From positions 1 to 21,886 of the IMG/VR virus record IMGVR_UViG_3300043466_000226: a stretch of 21,886 nucleotides of DNA; one strand, written 5' to 3'. This document shows, one piece after another, positions 7,051 to 14,101 of this stretch; positions within the stretch are counted from its first letter, which is position 1, and the number at the start of each line of letters is the position of its first letter. A program made the position numbers and the translations under genes. The notes under the pieces are model-generated. The model saw only the letters and a program-made list of their open reading frames with translations, made no database searches and was not told the origin of the DNA. The DNA is from a virus.

Positions 7051-9075
7051 CTAAATATAGTTTAATTCAATTACTTTAAGAAGTTCAACCTTTGTTACGT
7101 TAAAGTCCATAGGGTTATAATCCAAGACCTTATTCAACCGCCAAAGTGAACCATCAATGTATATTAGTTTACTAAAATCAAGGTTATAAATGTCAACCTC
7201 ATTCAACTTTAAGGAGCAGGTCAGTAACTTACTATCCTTGTCGGTTATCTCTGCAATGTACTCAGACCAATAACTATTAAATAAGTTTGCTGCCGTGACT
7301 GCTGATGCATTATAAAAGAGTTCTTTTGTTGCACCCCAATTGATATCTGCTTGTGGATTGAATGGGTCATCAAAGTGACCTGCATACCCATATGCAGTGT
7401 AAGTATCATGCCCTGATAGATGGTTAAGTTTCCAAGATGCTCTACCCGTTATCTTCTTTGCTTGAAGGATTCTAATAACCGAATCCATTTTATCTTCTTT
7501 GGTATTCTCGTTGGATAGTTTATAAATAGTGCTATAAATTTTATCAGTAGCAGTAAGTTGGTAAAGTATGGTAGATGCAAAAATCAACTCAGTGCTATCA
7601 ACTTCCTTCACAAATTCGTTCTCACTATCATAGATAAAATCACCATACCCTTCGTTATACTTCTTGCGATAGTTCTCCGCATAGAAGTCATTGTCTTGCT
7701 TGTACTTATAATCGTAATAACGTGCAGTAAACTCTGACATTGGTTTCAACCTAATCACGCTTCCCCTGTCTACCTTTGCAGTCCAATCAATCTGACTACC
7801 ATCATAGAAGTTTATAAATGGTTTAATTATAAGTTTTTTCTCTACCAACTTGTCTTCATAGACATAAAGATTAAACATCTTTACAATGGAGGCAAAGAAA
7901 TCCTTTTGAAAGATTCCCTTTGGTATCGTGTCATTTATTACGATTGTGTCACCATAATTAACAGTAACAAGTGTTGGATTATTTGAGATTACGTTGAAGT
8001 TTCCTGATTCAATATCTAAGTCTGAAAAGTTGCCTATCAAATCAACATCCAAGGTATCAGTATTTACAAGCGTAACAGATGCCACACTAAGGTCAGCATT
8101 GAAGTTGTAATTATTGCCAGGGGTAGTGTAGGTAACCCCCGAAATAGGTGTTCCATTCTTACGCAGTTGAATGGTAAAGTCACTTGATGGACTAATTGCG
8201 TTAATCACTCCCGATATGCTTAATGCTATGCTTCCTGAGAATGCCGTGCCTGAATTATAAGTAAAGTCACTACCACTTCCTGTGATTGTAAAGTTTCCTG
8301 CATTTATAATATCAAACTCAACATTACCACTGGCATTGATATAATTTTTAACTTTTGCCGTTGCAAGTAATATTGTTGATGAACTTTTTGTAAGTGTTTT
8401 TTGATTGTTAGGAATAACCAATCTGTCCATCAATGCCGTACTAAGCAAAGGAAAGTCATAGGTGTAACCTGACCCATCAAGTATCTTGGTGAGGTATTGC
8501 TTGACATACAAAGCAGGTCTGAAAGCATCAAAAGAAAAGTCTATCTTATTTGTAGATACTACCCCGTTATCAATAAGAGGATAGTAAACACCAGTACCGC
8601 TAATGTTATCCCAACTGTTTGCGATGGTAGTAGCGTTCCAAGTTTGGTCCGCAATACCAAAGTCGATGTCTTCTAACTTATTATTTCCAAGTGCATTTAT
8701 AAAACCCCCTAACTCACCGAACACTGCAACCTCATACTCTATGCTTCTGTCATCAATAATTATCTCAAGCAGTCTAAGTACACCCTTAAATATTTGTATC
8801 TTATCTACCAAGATGATACATGGTACTGACTTGGTAGCATTGAAGTTGTAACCCACGTTTGGGATTGCGGGATTGTATAGATTGGAATTTCCAAACTCGA
8901 ATATATTACCGAATAACTTATTATTTGTATCATTGCCAGGTAGTACTATTGTTTTACTAAATGAGGTATTCCTTGTTGCAAAGTCTTGGATTTCATCAAT
9001 GGCATAGGTAAACTCTGCTGAGATTTCCTTAGTCAAATCAAGTCTGTAATTGTCTATGTAAACCTCTGTCCTCAT
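7051..9075 (-). CDS. Large tail/baseplate protein, 674 aa
   Basis: This encodes 674 residues. The N-terminus (MRTEVYIDNYRLDLTKEISAEFTYAIDEIQDFATRNTSFSKTIVLPG) is a pattern I associate with large tail proteins of Bacteroidota phages. Residues ~75-140 look like a beta domain (SVPCIILVDKIQIFKGVLRLLEI). Residues ~235-370 are a serine/threonine/glycine-rich beta region that may be an inserted Ig-like or carbohydrate-binding domain. The C-terminal third is rich in Tyr, Asp and Lys (ARYYDYKYKQDNDFYAENYRKKYNEGYGDF). By size and by position next to the tape measure, it may be the tail hub or baseplate protein. I see no enzyme motif. It overlaps the upstream gene by ATGA, so expression is coupled. Confidence 0.65.
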   Translation of the reverse strand: MRTEVYIDNYRLDLTKEISAEFTYAIDEIQDFATRNTSFSKTIVLPGNDTNNKLFGNIFEFGNSNLYNPAIPNVGYNFNATKSVPCIILVDKIQIFKGVLRLLEIIIDDRSIEYEVAVFGELGGFINALGNNKLEDIDFGIADQTWNATTIANSWDNISGTGVYYPLIDNGVVSTNKIDFSFDAFRPALYVKQYLTKILDGSGYTYDFPLLSTALMDRLVIPNNQKTLTKSSSTILLATAKVKNYINASGNVEFDIINAGNFTITGSGSDFTYNSGTAFSGSIALSISGVINAISPSSDFTIQLRKNGTPISGVTYTTPGNNYNFNADLSVASVTLVNTDTLDVDLIGNFSDLDIESGNFNVISNNPTLVTVNYGDTIVINDTIPKGIFQKDFFASIVKMFNLYVYEDKLVEKKLIIKPFINFYDGSQIDWTAKVDRGSVIRLKPMSEFTARYYDYKYKQDNDFYAENYRKKYNEGYGDFIYDSENEFVKEVDSTELIFASTILYQLTATDKIYSTIYKLSNENTKEDKMDSVIRILQAKKITGRASWKLNHLSGHDTYTAYGYAGHFDDPFNPQADINWGATKELFYNASAVTAANLFNSYWSEYIAEITDKDSKLLTCSLKLNEVDIYNLDFSKLIYIDGSLWRLNKVLDYNPMDFNVTKVELLKVIELNYI

Positions 9076-10259
9076 CGGAATTGACTATATTTTTTGTTCG
9101 CTATCTGCACATCAAGTTCAAGGTTGAACATCTTGTCTGCAATCCTCTTCTTCTCTTCCCAATTGCTTGTCATAGTGACTACGGGATAGTAGTACCCACC
9201 TTGCTCAAAGTAGACCTCAGGTGATTGAATTAACTCTGCTAACCAGTTATAATCTTTTACATTTAAGTAATTACTTCGCAGTTTGTACATTGTTGAATGC
9301 TCAACCACATACTTAGTTGCACCTGGGTTGATTCTGTTAAAGTCATCATAAGTACGCATTGCTACCGCAGAAGAATTATACCTAAACTTGCTACCTTCAT
9401 ACTGCTTAGATTCCACGTTCCTTGATTCCTTATTGACCAATCGGAAATGCATCGTATCATACCCTCCGAGTTGATTCAAGAAATGTAATGCGATAGGTGA
9501 GTAGTTAGGATTGCAAACAAGTTTAACCCTTACCTCATCCCCGAATCCTGTACCATTGTGCAACTTAATGCCGTATGAGTAAGCGGTTGAAGGGATTACA
9601 GTTGCATCATACCACTCATTTATCGCAGTTGGTGATATATCAAGAAGACTAAATGTTTCTTGTGGGTCTGTTGCAGTTGTTACCGCACTTCCACTCGGTG
9701 TTCCATTCTCGTTATACAACTGAACAGATGGGTAAATATTTGTAGTTACCCCACTTGCAGACATATAACCAATATGCAACTTGTCAGTAAACGCACATTC
9801 AACATTGCTCAAATCCCTATTGGTCAACCATTTATTGATATATGACTTGTAATAGGCAGGAGATTGAGCAGGATTGTAAAAGTCGGGATAGTAGAAATTG
9901 AACGCTACATAAGTCTGCTCAAGCAGATTGGTGTAGGTAGTCCCTCCGTACTCTTCACCATATTTTATAGTATATTCTTTATAAATATTATCGTTTGATG
10001 CACTGAATAAAGTAGTAGCAGGATTCGGGATAAAATTAGATTGAGCATAATTCCTCATTATATTCCCTGCGTTAAATATCCCCTTCGTACTGCTCACATC
10101 AGGAAACTGCTTAATCCTTGCTATCAATGTTGAATCTACATAAACATCAAAGACATACTTAAAGTTTGTTGATGCCTTATTGGTGCTATCTACCACAAAC
10201 CAAAGTTCATCATGTAGGGATGCGTATTGCTCAGGTATTGAATTAACTGTTATTGCCAT
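9072..10259 (-). CDS. Putative tail/baseplate structural protein, 395 aa
   Basis: This encodes 395 residues, rich in aromatic residues and asparagine, with many short beta-strand patterns and no transmembrane segment or catalytic motif that I recognise. Visible features include an N-terminal beta region (SLHDELWFVVDSTNKASTNFKYVFDVYVD), a Tyr/Pro-rich middle (FNFYYPDFYNPAQSPAYYKSYINKWLTNRDL), and a C-terminal DYNWLAELIQSPEVYFEQGGYYYPVVTMTSNWEEKKR segment that resembles the end of other Bacteroidota phage tail proteins. It sits between a gp10-like protein and the 674-aa tail protein and overlaps the latter by 4 nt. A distal-tail or baseplate role is the likely reading, from context only. Confidence 0.6.
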   Translation of the reverse strand: MAITVNSIPEQYASLHDELWFVVDSTNKASTNFKYVFDVYVDSTLIARIKQFPDVSSTKGIFNAGNIMRNYAQSNFIPNPATTLFSASNDNIYKEYTIKYGEEYGGTTYTNLLEQTYVAFNFYYPDFYNPAQSPAYYKSYINKWLTNRDLSNVECAFTDKLHIGYMSASGVTTNIYPSVQLYNENGTPSGSAVTTATDPQETFSLLDISPTAINEWYDATVIPSTAYSYGIKLHNGTGFGDEVRVKLVCNPNYSPIALHFLNQLGGYDTMHFRLVNKESRNVESKQYEGSKFRYNSSAVAMRTYDDFNRINPGATKYVVEHSTMYKLRSNYLNVKDYNWLAELIQSPEVYFEQGGYYYPVVTMTSNWEEKKRIADKMFNLELDVQIANKKYSQFR

Positions 10260-10261
10260 AA

Positions 10262-10969
10262 TTACTTGTTGTCTTTGTTAATTAGCAGATTCTTTGATTT
10301 TATGACTACCGCAATATCTGCCACCATTGCCTTGGCAATTGTCTGAGTAAACAAGTCACCAAAGTATTCATTTACTGCATCATCAAAGAACCCCGTCCTC
10401 TTTAATCCTTGTTGCTTTATCTTCCTTGCTATAAGAAATGCAGTGGTTCTTCCAGTGTTTAGTTCTGAAACTGATTTACGCTTTCTTTGCAGTCCTGAGG
10501 TGTTATACTTTTGGTCATCTCTTCTGGAGGCAAGTCCGTTCCTCTTCACCCATTTCTGAATGGCATTTACCATTGGTCCTTTCATAGAAGGATTTGCTGA
10601 CTTGTAACTATATGGAGAATTAGGTTGTTTAGATATAAAACCTTGCACACCCTTGTTCACGTAGTCATAATACTTTGAGGCTTGACTGCTTGGGTCATAA
10701 CCTACCTGCAACTCGTACTTTGATTCTTTTCTTGTTAGTTCTCCGCTACTGATTCCATCAATCAACCCACCAGTGTCTATGACATTTGCATTTGTTATGT
10801 TCTCTTTAACCTTTTCAATAAAGGCAAGAGCAAACTGAATTATGGCATCTTCAACGAATGGCAGTTCAGTAATTGTGGCATCACCTTTACGCTCTAATTC
10901 TTTCACAATGGCATTTATTGTGCCATCGTTAACAAGTTCGTTCTGTATCTGACTAATGCTTTTTGCCAT
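10262..10969 (-). CDS. HK97 gp10-like neck/tail-completion protein, 235 aa
   Basis: This encodes 235 residues. The central part (~65-115) carries an IDTGGLIDGISSGEL segment followed by VGYDPSSQASKYYDYVNKGVQG. Later there are PYSYKSANPSMKGPMVNAIQKWVKRNGL (~120-146) and RTTAFLIARKIKQQGLKRTGFFDDAVNEYF (~173-203). The DTGxL...YYDYVNxGVxG...GLKxTxFFDDA order is the hallmark of gp10-like (HK97) proteins from Bacteroidota phages, which sit at the head-tail joint or tail terminator. The 5' end overlaps the preceding small frame by 17 nt. Confidence 0.72.
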   Translation of the reverse strand: MAKSISQIQNELVNDGTINAIVKELERKGDATITELPFVEDAIIQFALAFIEKVKENITNANVIDTGGLIDGISSGELTRKESKYELQVGYDPSSQASKYYDYVNKGVQGFISKQPNSPYSYKSANPSMKGPMVNAIQKWVKRNGLASRRDDQKYNTSGLQRKRKSVSELNTGRTTAFLIARKIKQQGLKRTGFFDDAVNEYFGDLFTQTIAKAMVADIAVVIKSKNLLINKDNK

Positions 10970-11126
10970 TCTTTATGCTTTGCTCTCTGTCAAGTTCTGC
11001 CTTCGCTTTAATGTATGACAAATCATTTAAGAAGTTTATTGTTGATAGTTCAAAGGATTGCTCAAGTGTAATCTTTTCATGCTCTGCAACCAACTTGCAT
11101 TGGTAAATCCATCCATACTGTCGCAT
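10953..11126 (-). CDS. Small overlapping tail-module protein, 57 aa (or -1 frameshift extension)
   Basis: The sequence from ATG 11126 reads MRQYGWIYQCKLVAEHEKIT, then TLEQSFELSTINFLNDLSYIKAKAEL and a basic end. I associate the GWIY...VAEHE...FLNDLxYxKxK pattern with a short conserved phage protein next to tail chaperones. It overlaps the end of the 225-aa gene by 91 nt in the -1 frame. The same frame is open further upstream, through a T9 run at 11233-11241, to a TAA just before it. A -1 slip there would fuse 160 residues of the upstream protein to this one, giving 253 residues. Both models fit. The independent ATG is preferred because the sequence I recognise begins near it; the stretch upstream is charged and of low familiarity. 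Confidence 0.6.
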   Translation of the reverse strand: MRQYGWIYQCKLVAEHEKITLEQSFELSTINFLNDLSYIKAKAELDREQSIKNGKKH

Positions 11127-11713
11127 AAAACTTGAAGTATCATCTCTGTGTGCCCCTCTGTCATCCTCATCTTCTTCATGTCCTTTTTCAAATAATCCTG
11201 AGAAACTTTTATCCAAGTTCTGAATACAAGATAAAAAAAAACCACGCTACCCATTACATCAGTGATAGAGGCAGCAAGTAGGTCATCTGCATACTCATCG
11301 TGTTTATTTGCTTGGTACTTGTCATCCTTCCACCCAAATATGGTTAACTTTTGAGGTATAACCATAGAGGCAGCAATCTTGTGGATGTTACCTGCAAAGT
11401 CACCTGAGAAGTATTTACTCTCAATATACCTCCCTGCTTCCATGTTTTTAATGTTGTAATTACAACGATACCTTTTGCCTTTTACCTTTATGTAATCAAC
11501 CTTGTTTACTGGTACATCCGTTTTTAAAAACTCAATCTTTTTGGCAAGTTTAATGGTCTGTGTTAAAGGTAGGTTCAAGACCTCGGTTTCTGTCTTGCCT
11601 GTGATTATGGAGATAACCTTTATAGATACTGCTTCTAAGTCCTCAGATTCAGATTGAGTAAATAGTTGCATTAACTGTTGCCATTGGAATACTGTTACGT
11701 TGGACCAATTCAT
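11036..11713 (-). CDS. Tail assembly chaperone-like protein, 225 aa
   Basis: This encodes 225 residues starting MNWSNVTVFQWQQLMQLFTQ. It has a helical N-terminal half and a middle with DYIKVKGKRYRCNYNIKNMEAGRYIESKYFSGDFAGNIHKIAASMVIPQ (~75-123). The C-terminal part is VVFFYLVFRTWIKVSQDYLKKDMKK...LCDSMDGF (~157-212). I know this layout from proteins upstream of tail genes in Bacteroidota phages. A place in front of the gp10-like, baseplate and tape measure genes suits a gpG-like chaperone that binds the tape measure. Codons 158-161 run across nine Ts (11233-11241), and the -1 frame is open from there to 10953. About 500 bases of non-coding DNA lie upstream, so this is the first gene of the virion operon. 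Confidence 0.65.
   Translation of the reverse strand: MNWSNVTVFQWQQLMQLFTQSESEDLEAVSIKVISIITGKTETEVLNLPLTQTIKLAKKIEFLKTDVPVNKVDYIKVKGKRYRCNYNIKNMEAGRYIESKYFSGDFAGNIHKIAASMVIPQKLTIFGWKDDKYQANKHDEYADDLLAASITDVMGSVVFFYLVFRTWIKVSQDYLKKDMKKMRMTEGHTEMILQVLCDSMDGFTNASWLQSMKRLHLSNPLNYQQ
11233..11241 (-). other. T9 slippery run, candidate programmed -1 frameshift site
   Basis: Nine consecutive Ts on the minus strand span codons 158-161 (GTT TTT TTT TAT) of the chaperone-like gene. In the -1 frame the last stop (TAA) lies only about four codons upstream of the run, and that frame is then open for about 95 codons. A -1 slip is the standard way lambda-like phages make the gpG-T fusion. Both frames after the run look protein-like, so this is not simply a sequencing indel. 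Confidence 0.5.
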
Positions 11714-11754
11714 AATGTTAAATAGTTTATTCTTAGTTAAGTGTAATACAATGT

Positions 11755-11937
11755 CTATCCAAGGATACCCTTGATGTCTTGGGATTCTTTATGCACTCCC
11801 AATCATTGCCAAACTATGCACCCCTATCCAAGAAGGGAGAACGGGTTTTTTGGTTATCCTTGTCGGTAGTTATCATTGTAATTACTACCACTTTTATCCC
11901 GTTCTTATAATCTCCAGTCTGTTACCGAAGCAGACTG
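11755..11937 (-). other. Structured non-coding leader upstream of the virion operon
   Basis: No credible gene lies between 11714 and 12027. Four inverted repeats are present: TTGGGA/TCCCAA (11779-11784 with 11797-11802), AGAACGGG/CCCGTTCT (11838-11845 with 11898-11905) enclosing GGTAGT/ACTACC (11865-11870 with 11884-11889), and CAGTCTG/CAGACTG (11915-11921 with 11931-11937). CTATCCAAG occurs twice (11755-11763, 11824-11832). This could be a long 5' leader, a structured RNA or a protein-binding packaging site. I see no TAnnTTTG promoter directly in front of the operon. Confidence 0.45.
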
Positions 11938-12027
11938 TTAAGCATAGATGACACGTTCATTCATTTACTTTTTGTGCTAAAGTTGGGGTGAACCCGTGTT
12001 AAGACCCAATCAAGTCCGAAGGTAAGT

Positions 12028-12064
12028 AAAAAAAAAGAACCCACACTGGTAGAAGCAGGTGGGT
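12028..12064 (-). terminator. Rho-independent terminator ending short RNA 2
   Basis: On the minus strand ACCCAC plus CTG, a 7-nt loop CTTCTAC, then CAG, a bulged T and GTGGGT form a stem of 6 and 3 bp, followed by TTC and nine Ts. It lies well upstream of the virion operon start. Confidence 0.82.
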
Positions 12065-12125
12065 CTAATTTATGCGGGTTGCATGAATCAAACCCGAATT
12101 ATACTTCTACTATCATTCGGATTGA
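12028..12125 (-). ncRNA. Candidate short RNA 2 with terminator-loop pairing
   Basis: A transcript of about 95-100 nt is predicted from the promoter at 12131-12159 to the T-tract at 12028-12036. It contains GTAGAAG (12110-12104), then a hairpin CGGGTT/AACCCG (12096-12091 with 12080-12075, 10-nt loop), then the terminator hairpin. The whole 7-nt terminator loop, CTTCTAC (12055-12049), is the exact complement of the upstream GTAGAAG, so a pseudoknot enclosing the first hairpin is possible. No ORF of note fits inside. The start site is inferred from the promoter, so its position is good only to a few bases. Confidence 0.55.
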
Positions 12126-12130
12126 CTCAG

Positions 12131-12159
12131 CAAAAATACTAAATATTTTATATAACCAA
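12131..12159 (-). promoter_or_regulatory. Bacteroidota-type promoter for short RNA 2
   Basis: The minus strand has TTG (12159-12157), an 18-nt spacer, then TATTTTTG (12138-12131), matching the Bacteroidota TTG-N17-23-TAnnTTTG consensus. It is in non-coding DNA directly upstream of the short hairpin RNA. Confidence 0.68.
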
Positions 12160-12179
12160 GTTTTTTAGTAAATTATTTT

Positions 12180-12202
12180 AAAAAAAGGGAGGCGAACCTC
12201 CC
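12180..12202 (-). terminator. Rho-independent terminator of the 79-aa gene
   Basis: On the minus strand GGGAGG-TTCG-CCTCCC, a perfect 6-bp stem with a stable TTCG tetraloop, is followed by seven Ts. It lies 8 bases past the stop codon. Confidence 0.92.
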
Positions 12203-12209
12203 TGAGTGA

Positions 12210-12449
12210 TTAATATAAACCTAATTCAATTTTCAATAATTCTGTTTTCATTTCAGGACTTTTGTAATTTTTTACTGCTTCATCAAAGTTTGCAAAATCC
12301 TTACCAACAGTTCCAAAAGGATTATTGGTTACTTTTCTAACTGAAACATAATTAAATCTGCCAGTTACAACAGTAACGGCAAATACATTACCTTTTACTA
12401 AAATTTCTCTTGTTGTGTAGGTTGCGTTGTTTTCAGTGAATGTTGTCAT
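12210..12449 (-). CDS. Small independently transcribed protein, 79 aa (moron-like)
   Basis: The ATG at 12449 gives MTTFTENNATYTTREILVKG and then a 79-residue protein ending LLKIELGLY. The frame extends further upstream, but only without an ATG and across the promoter, so 12449 is chosen. It appears as a small beta sheet (YTTREILVKGNVFAVTVVTGRFNYVSVRKV) followed by a helix (FANFDEAVKNYKSPEMKTELLKIEL). No family is recognised with confidence. It has its own promoter (12479-12505) and a strong terminator (12180-12202) and sits between terminase and the tail operon. That is the pattern of a moron gene: an extra cargo gene expressed apart from the phage operons. Function unknown. Confidence 0.7.
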   Translation of the reverse strand: MTTFTENNATYTTREILVKGNVFAVTVVTGRFNYVSVRKVTNNPFGTVGKDFANFDEAVKNYKSPEMKTELLKIELGLY

Positions 12450-12478
12450 TGTGTTTGGTTTAATTGTGATTTGTTTTT

Positions 12479-12505
12479 CAAATATACACCTTTTCACAAT
12501 ACCAA
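12479..12505 (-). promoter_or_regulatory. Bacteroidota-type promoter for the 79-aa gene
   Basis: TATATTTG (12486-12479, minus strand) matches TAnnTTTG. A TTG (12505-12503) lies 16 nt upstream, slightly short of the usual spacing. The predicted start near 12472 would give a leader of about 23 nt before the ATG at 12449. Confidence 0.62.
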
Positions 12506-12541
12506 CACTTTTTATCTTATTTATTTTAAAAAATATTTTAG

Positions 12542-12559
12542 TTGTAGGGAACCCTACAA
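12542..12559 (-). terminator. Inverted repeat after terL, possible terminator
   Basis: TTGTAGGG and CCCTACAA are perfectly complementary with only 2 bases between them, so the practical fold is a 7-bp stem with a GTTC loop. It starts 5 bases after the terminase stop. The T-rich stretch (TATTTTTT) follows only about 6-10 bases later, so termination may be weak. The symmetry also suits a protein-binding operator. Confidence 0.5.
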
Positions 12560-12564
12560 AAACC

Positions 12565-13722
12565 CTATGCAAAACTATACCTACCACTTCCCACATTCTT
12601 TTGGAGGTGCTGCCAAGCAAGGGAAAGGGAAACAACACAGTCATCATGGAATCCTTGAGGTGCTGAATACTTTACCCCGAATGAGGTGTATTGGTATTCA
12701 AAGATTTCTAATTCATCCACAATAGGACCAGGGGGGAATGTTATCTTCCTTTGGTGGATAGCGGATGCAAGACCCTCCATAAGCATCTGCTTTGAGGTAC
12801 TGCTGAACTTGTAACCTTGCACATCAAGACCCTCCCTTTGCATATCCTCAAAGATTGGGTCACCTACCCCCGTGCTATCCATAAGGATTGGTGCTTTGGG
12901 TAGATTGACAATATACTCTTTAGTCTGCCTCCAATCCCTTTGGAAGCGTTCATAATGGCATACAGACCCGTTCTTGTCAAGTCCTATTACCACGGTCCAG
13001 TCAACCGCTTTGGCAAGGTCTATCCCATAACAAGCAACAGGATTGGTAGACATCGGGAAGATGCACTGGCGAATGTAAGCAGACCCAAAAGGATTGGCAG
13101 CATTCTCAGCAGGGTTTGCCATGTACTCTTGCTCAAAGACCACTTCAGGTAGTTGCATTCTTGCACTATCAACCTCTGATTTATCTATGTACGGGTTATC
13201 ATAGGTGCTAAACTTGAAACTTTGCCAATCTTCCTCCCCTCCGTTCCCTTTCATGAACAATGAGTAAAAGTAGTTTTTGCCCTTTGGAGTAGACAGGAAT
13301 AATGCCTTGCCCTTGTAATCGGTCAAGGTAGGTCTGATACTATTTAACCAACCATCCTCAAGGTTAGGGATGAAGGATGCCTCATCAACCACAACAAGGT
13401 GAAACTTCCTGCCTCGCAGGTTATCTAACCGCTCCCCTGTAAAGAATTGTACCGAACCGCCATTTGGAAACTCAATAGTCAAATCAGACCTATTAGAGGC
13501 GAAAGGAACGGCTTTTGCTAACTTGTCAAAGAAAGTCTTGGCAAGGTTATAAGTCGGGGTAATATAGGCAACAGATTGCCCCACAATGGCATTCTTGATA
13601 ATCTCTACCTGTGAGAGTTCAGACTTGCCGAACCTCCTACCACACATCACTACCCTAAACCTTCCAGGGGAATCAATTATCTCAACTTGGTTTTTATGTG
13701 GTTCGGGTAGTTCAATTATCAT
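12565..13722 (-). CDS. terL: Terminase large subunit, 385 aa
   Basis: This is the ATPase-nuclease motor that packages phage DNA. Walker A is GRRFGKS (28-34), Walker B is LVVVDEAS (109-116), and the coupling motif is STPKG (144-148). The C-terminal RNase H-like nuclease has YGIDLAKAVDW (candidate Asp235), LMDSTGVGD (Asp282) and HDDCVVSLSLAW (Asp360/361). At 385 residues it is compact but has both domains. It overlaps terS by ATGA at its start. An inverted repeat follows the stop. The virion operon does not follow directly: an 850-base island with a cargo gene and short RNA intervenes. Confidence 0.93.
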   Translation of the reverse strand: MIIELPEPHKNQVEIIDSPGRFRVVMCGRRFGKSELSQVEIIKNAIVGQSVAYITPTYNLAKTFFDKLAKAVPFASNRSDLTIEFPNGGSVQFFTGERLDNLRGRKFHLVVVDEASFIPNLEDGWLNSIRPTLTDYKGKALFLSTPKGKNYFYSLFMKGNGGEEDWQSFKFSTYDNPYIDKSEVDSARMQLPEVVFEQEYMANPAENAANPFGSAYIRQCIFPMSTNPVACYGIDLAKAVDWTVVIGLDKNGSVCHYERFQRDWRQTKEYIVNLPKAPILMDSTGVGDPIFEDMQREGLDVQGYKFSSTSKQMLMEGLASAIHQRKITFPPGPIVDELEIFEYQYTSFGVKYSAPQGFHDDCVVSLSLAWQHLQKNVGSGRYSFA

Positions 13723-14099
13723 AGAATCGTTTTGCCCTTTGTAAATACCACCTCAATCTTCCCATCATTGGTGATATGTGCCGTTTCCTTTGGTTTGCCG
13801 TATACCCTGGTCAATAGGGTATCAATGGAATAAAGACTTCCCTTCTCCAATGACTTCCTCAATGCCCCTGCAATGGTCTTCTCCAGTACAGTTGCCTTCG
13901 GGTTATCCCATACCGCTTTAAGTTCCTGCATATCCATAGACATAATTGCTTGGATGCAATCGTTAACCTCGGCTAACTTGTACCCCTGCTCTTTGAGAAG
14001 TGATATATATTTCCTCGGTCTTCCGTTTGGGTTTCCCGATACTCCCTTCTCCCAATTCTGTATCTCGCCTCCGTGTTCTTGCTTGATTCGCTTTGCCAT
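13719..14099 (-). CDS. terS: Terminase small subunit-like protein, 126 aa
   Basis: This encodes 126 residues. A basic motif near the N-terminus, WEKGVSGNPNGRPRKY (16-31), is typical of a DNA-binding N-terminal region found in many phage small terminases. It is followed by helical segments (EVNDCIQAIMSMDMQELKAVWDNP, TVLEKTIAGALRKSLEKGSLYSIDTLLTRVYGKP). The last segment, with its VYGKPKE ending, is also common in this group. The small subunit recognises the phage DNA end or pac site and stimulates the large subunit. The 3' end overlaps terL by ATGA, and the start lies just after the DNA methyltransferase stop. Confidence 0.8.
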   Translation of the reverse strand: MAKRIKQEHGGEIQNWEKGVSGNPNGRPRKYISLLKEQGYKLAEVNDCIQAIMSMDMQELKAVWDNPKATVLEKTIAGALRKSLEKGSLYSIDTLLTRVYGKPKETAHITNDGKIEVVFTKGKTIL

Positions 14100-14101
14100 T
14101 G

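Noticed and set aside
12075-12096. CGGGTT/AACCCG hairpin resembling a tRNA T-arm
   Set aside because: Loop sequence and length are wrong, and no acceptor, D-arm or anticodon arm can be fitted on either strand.
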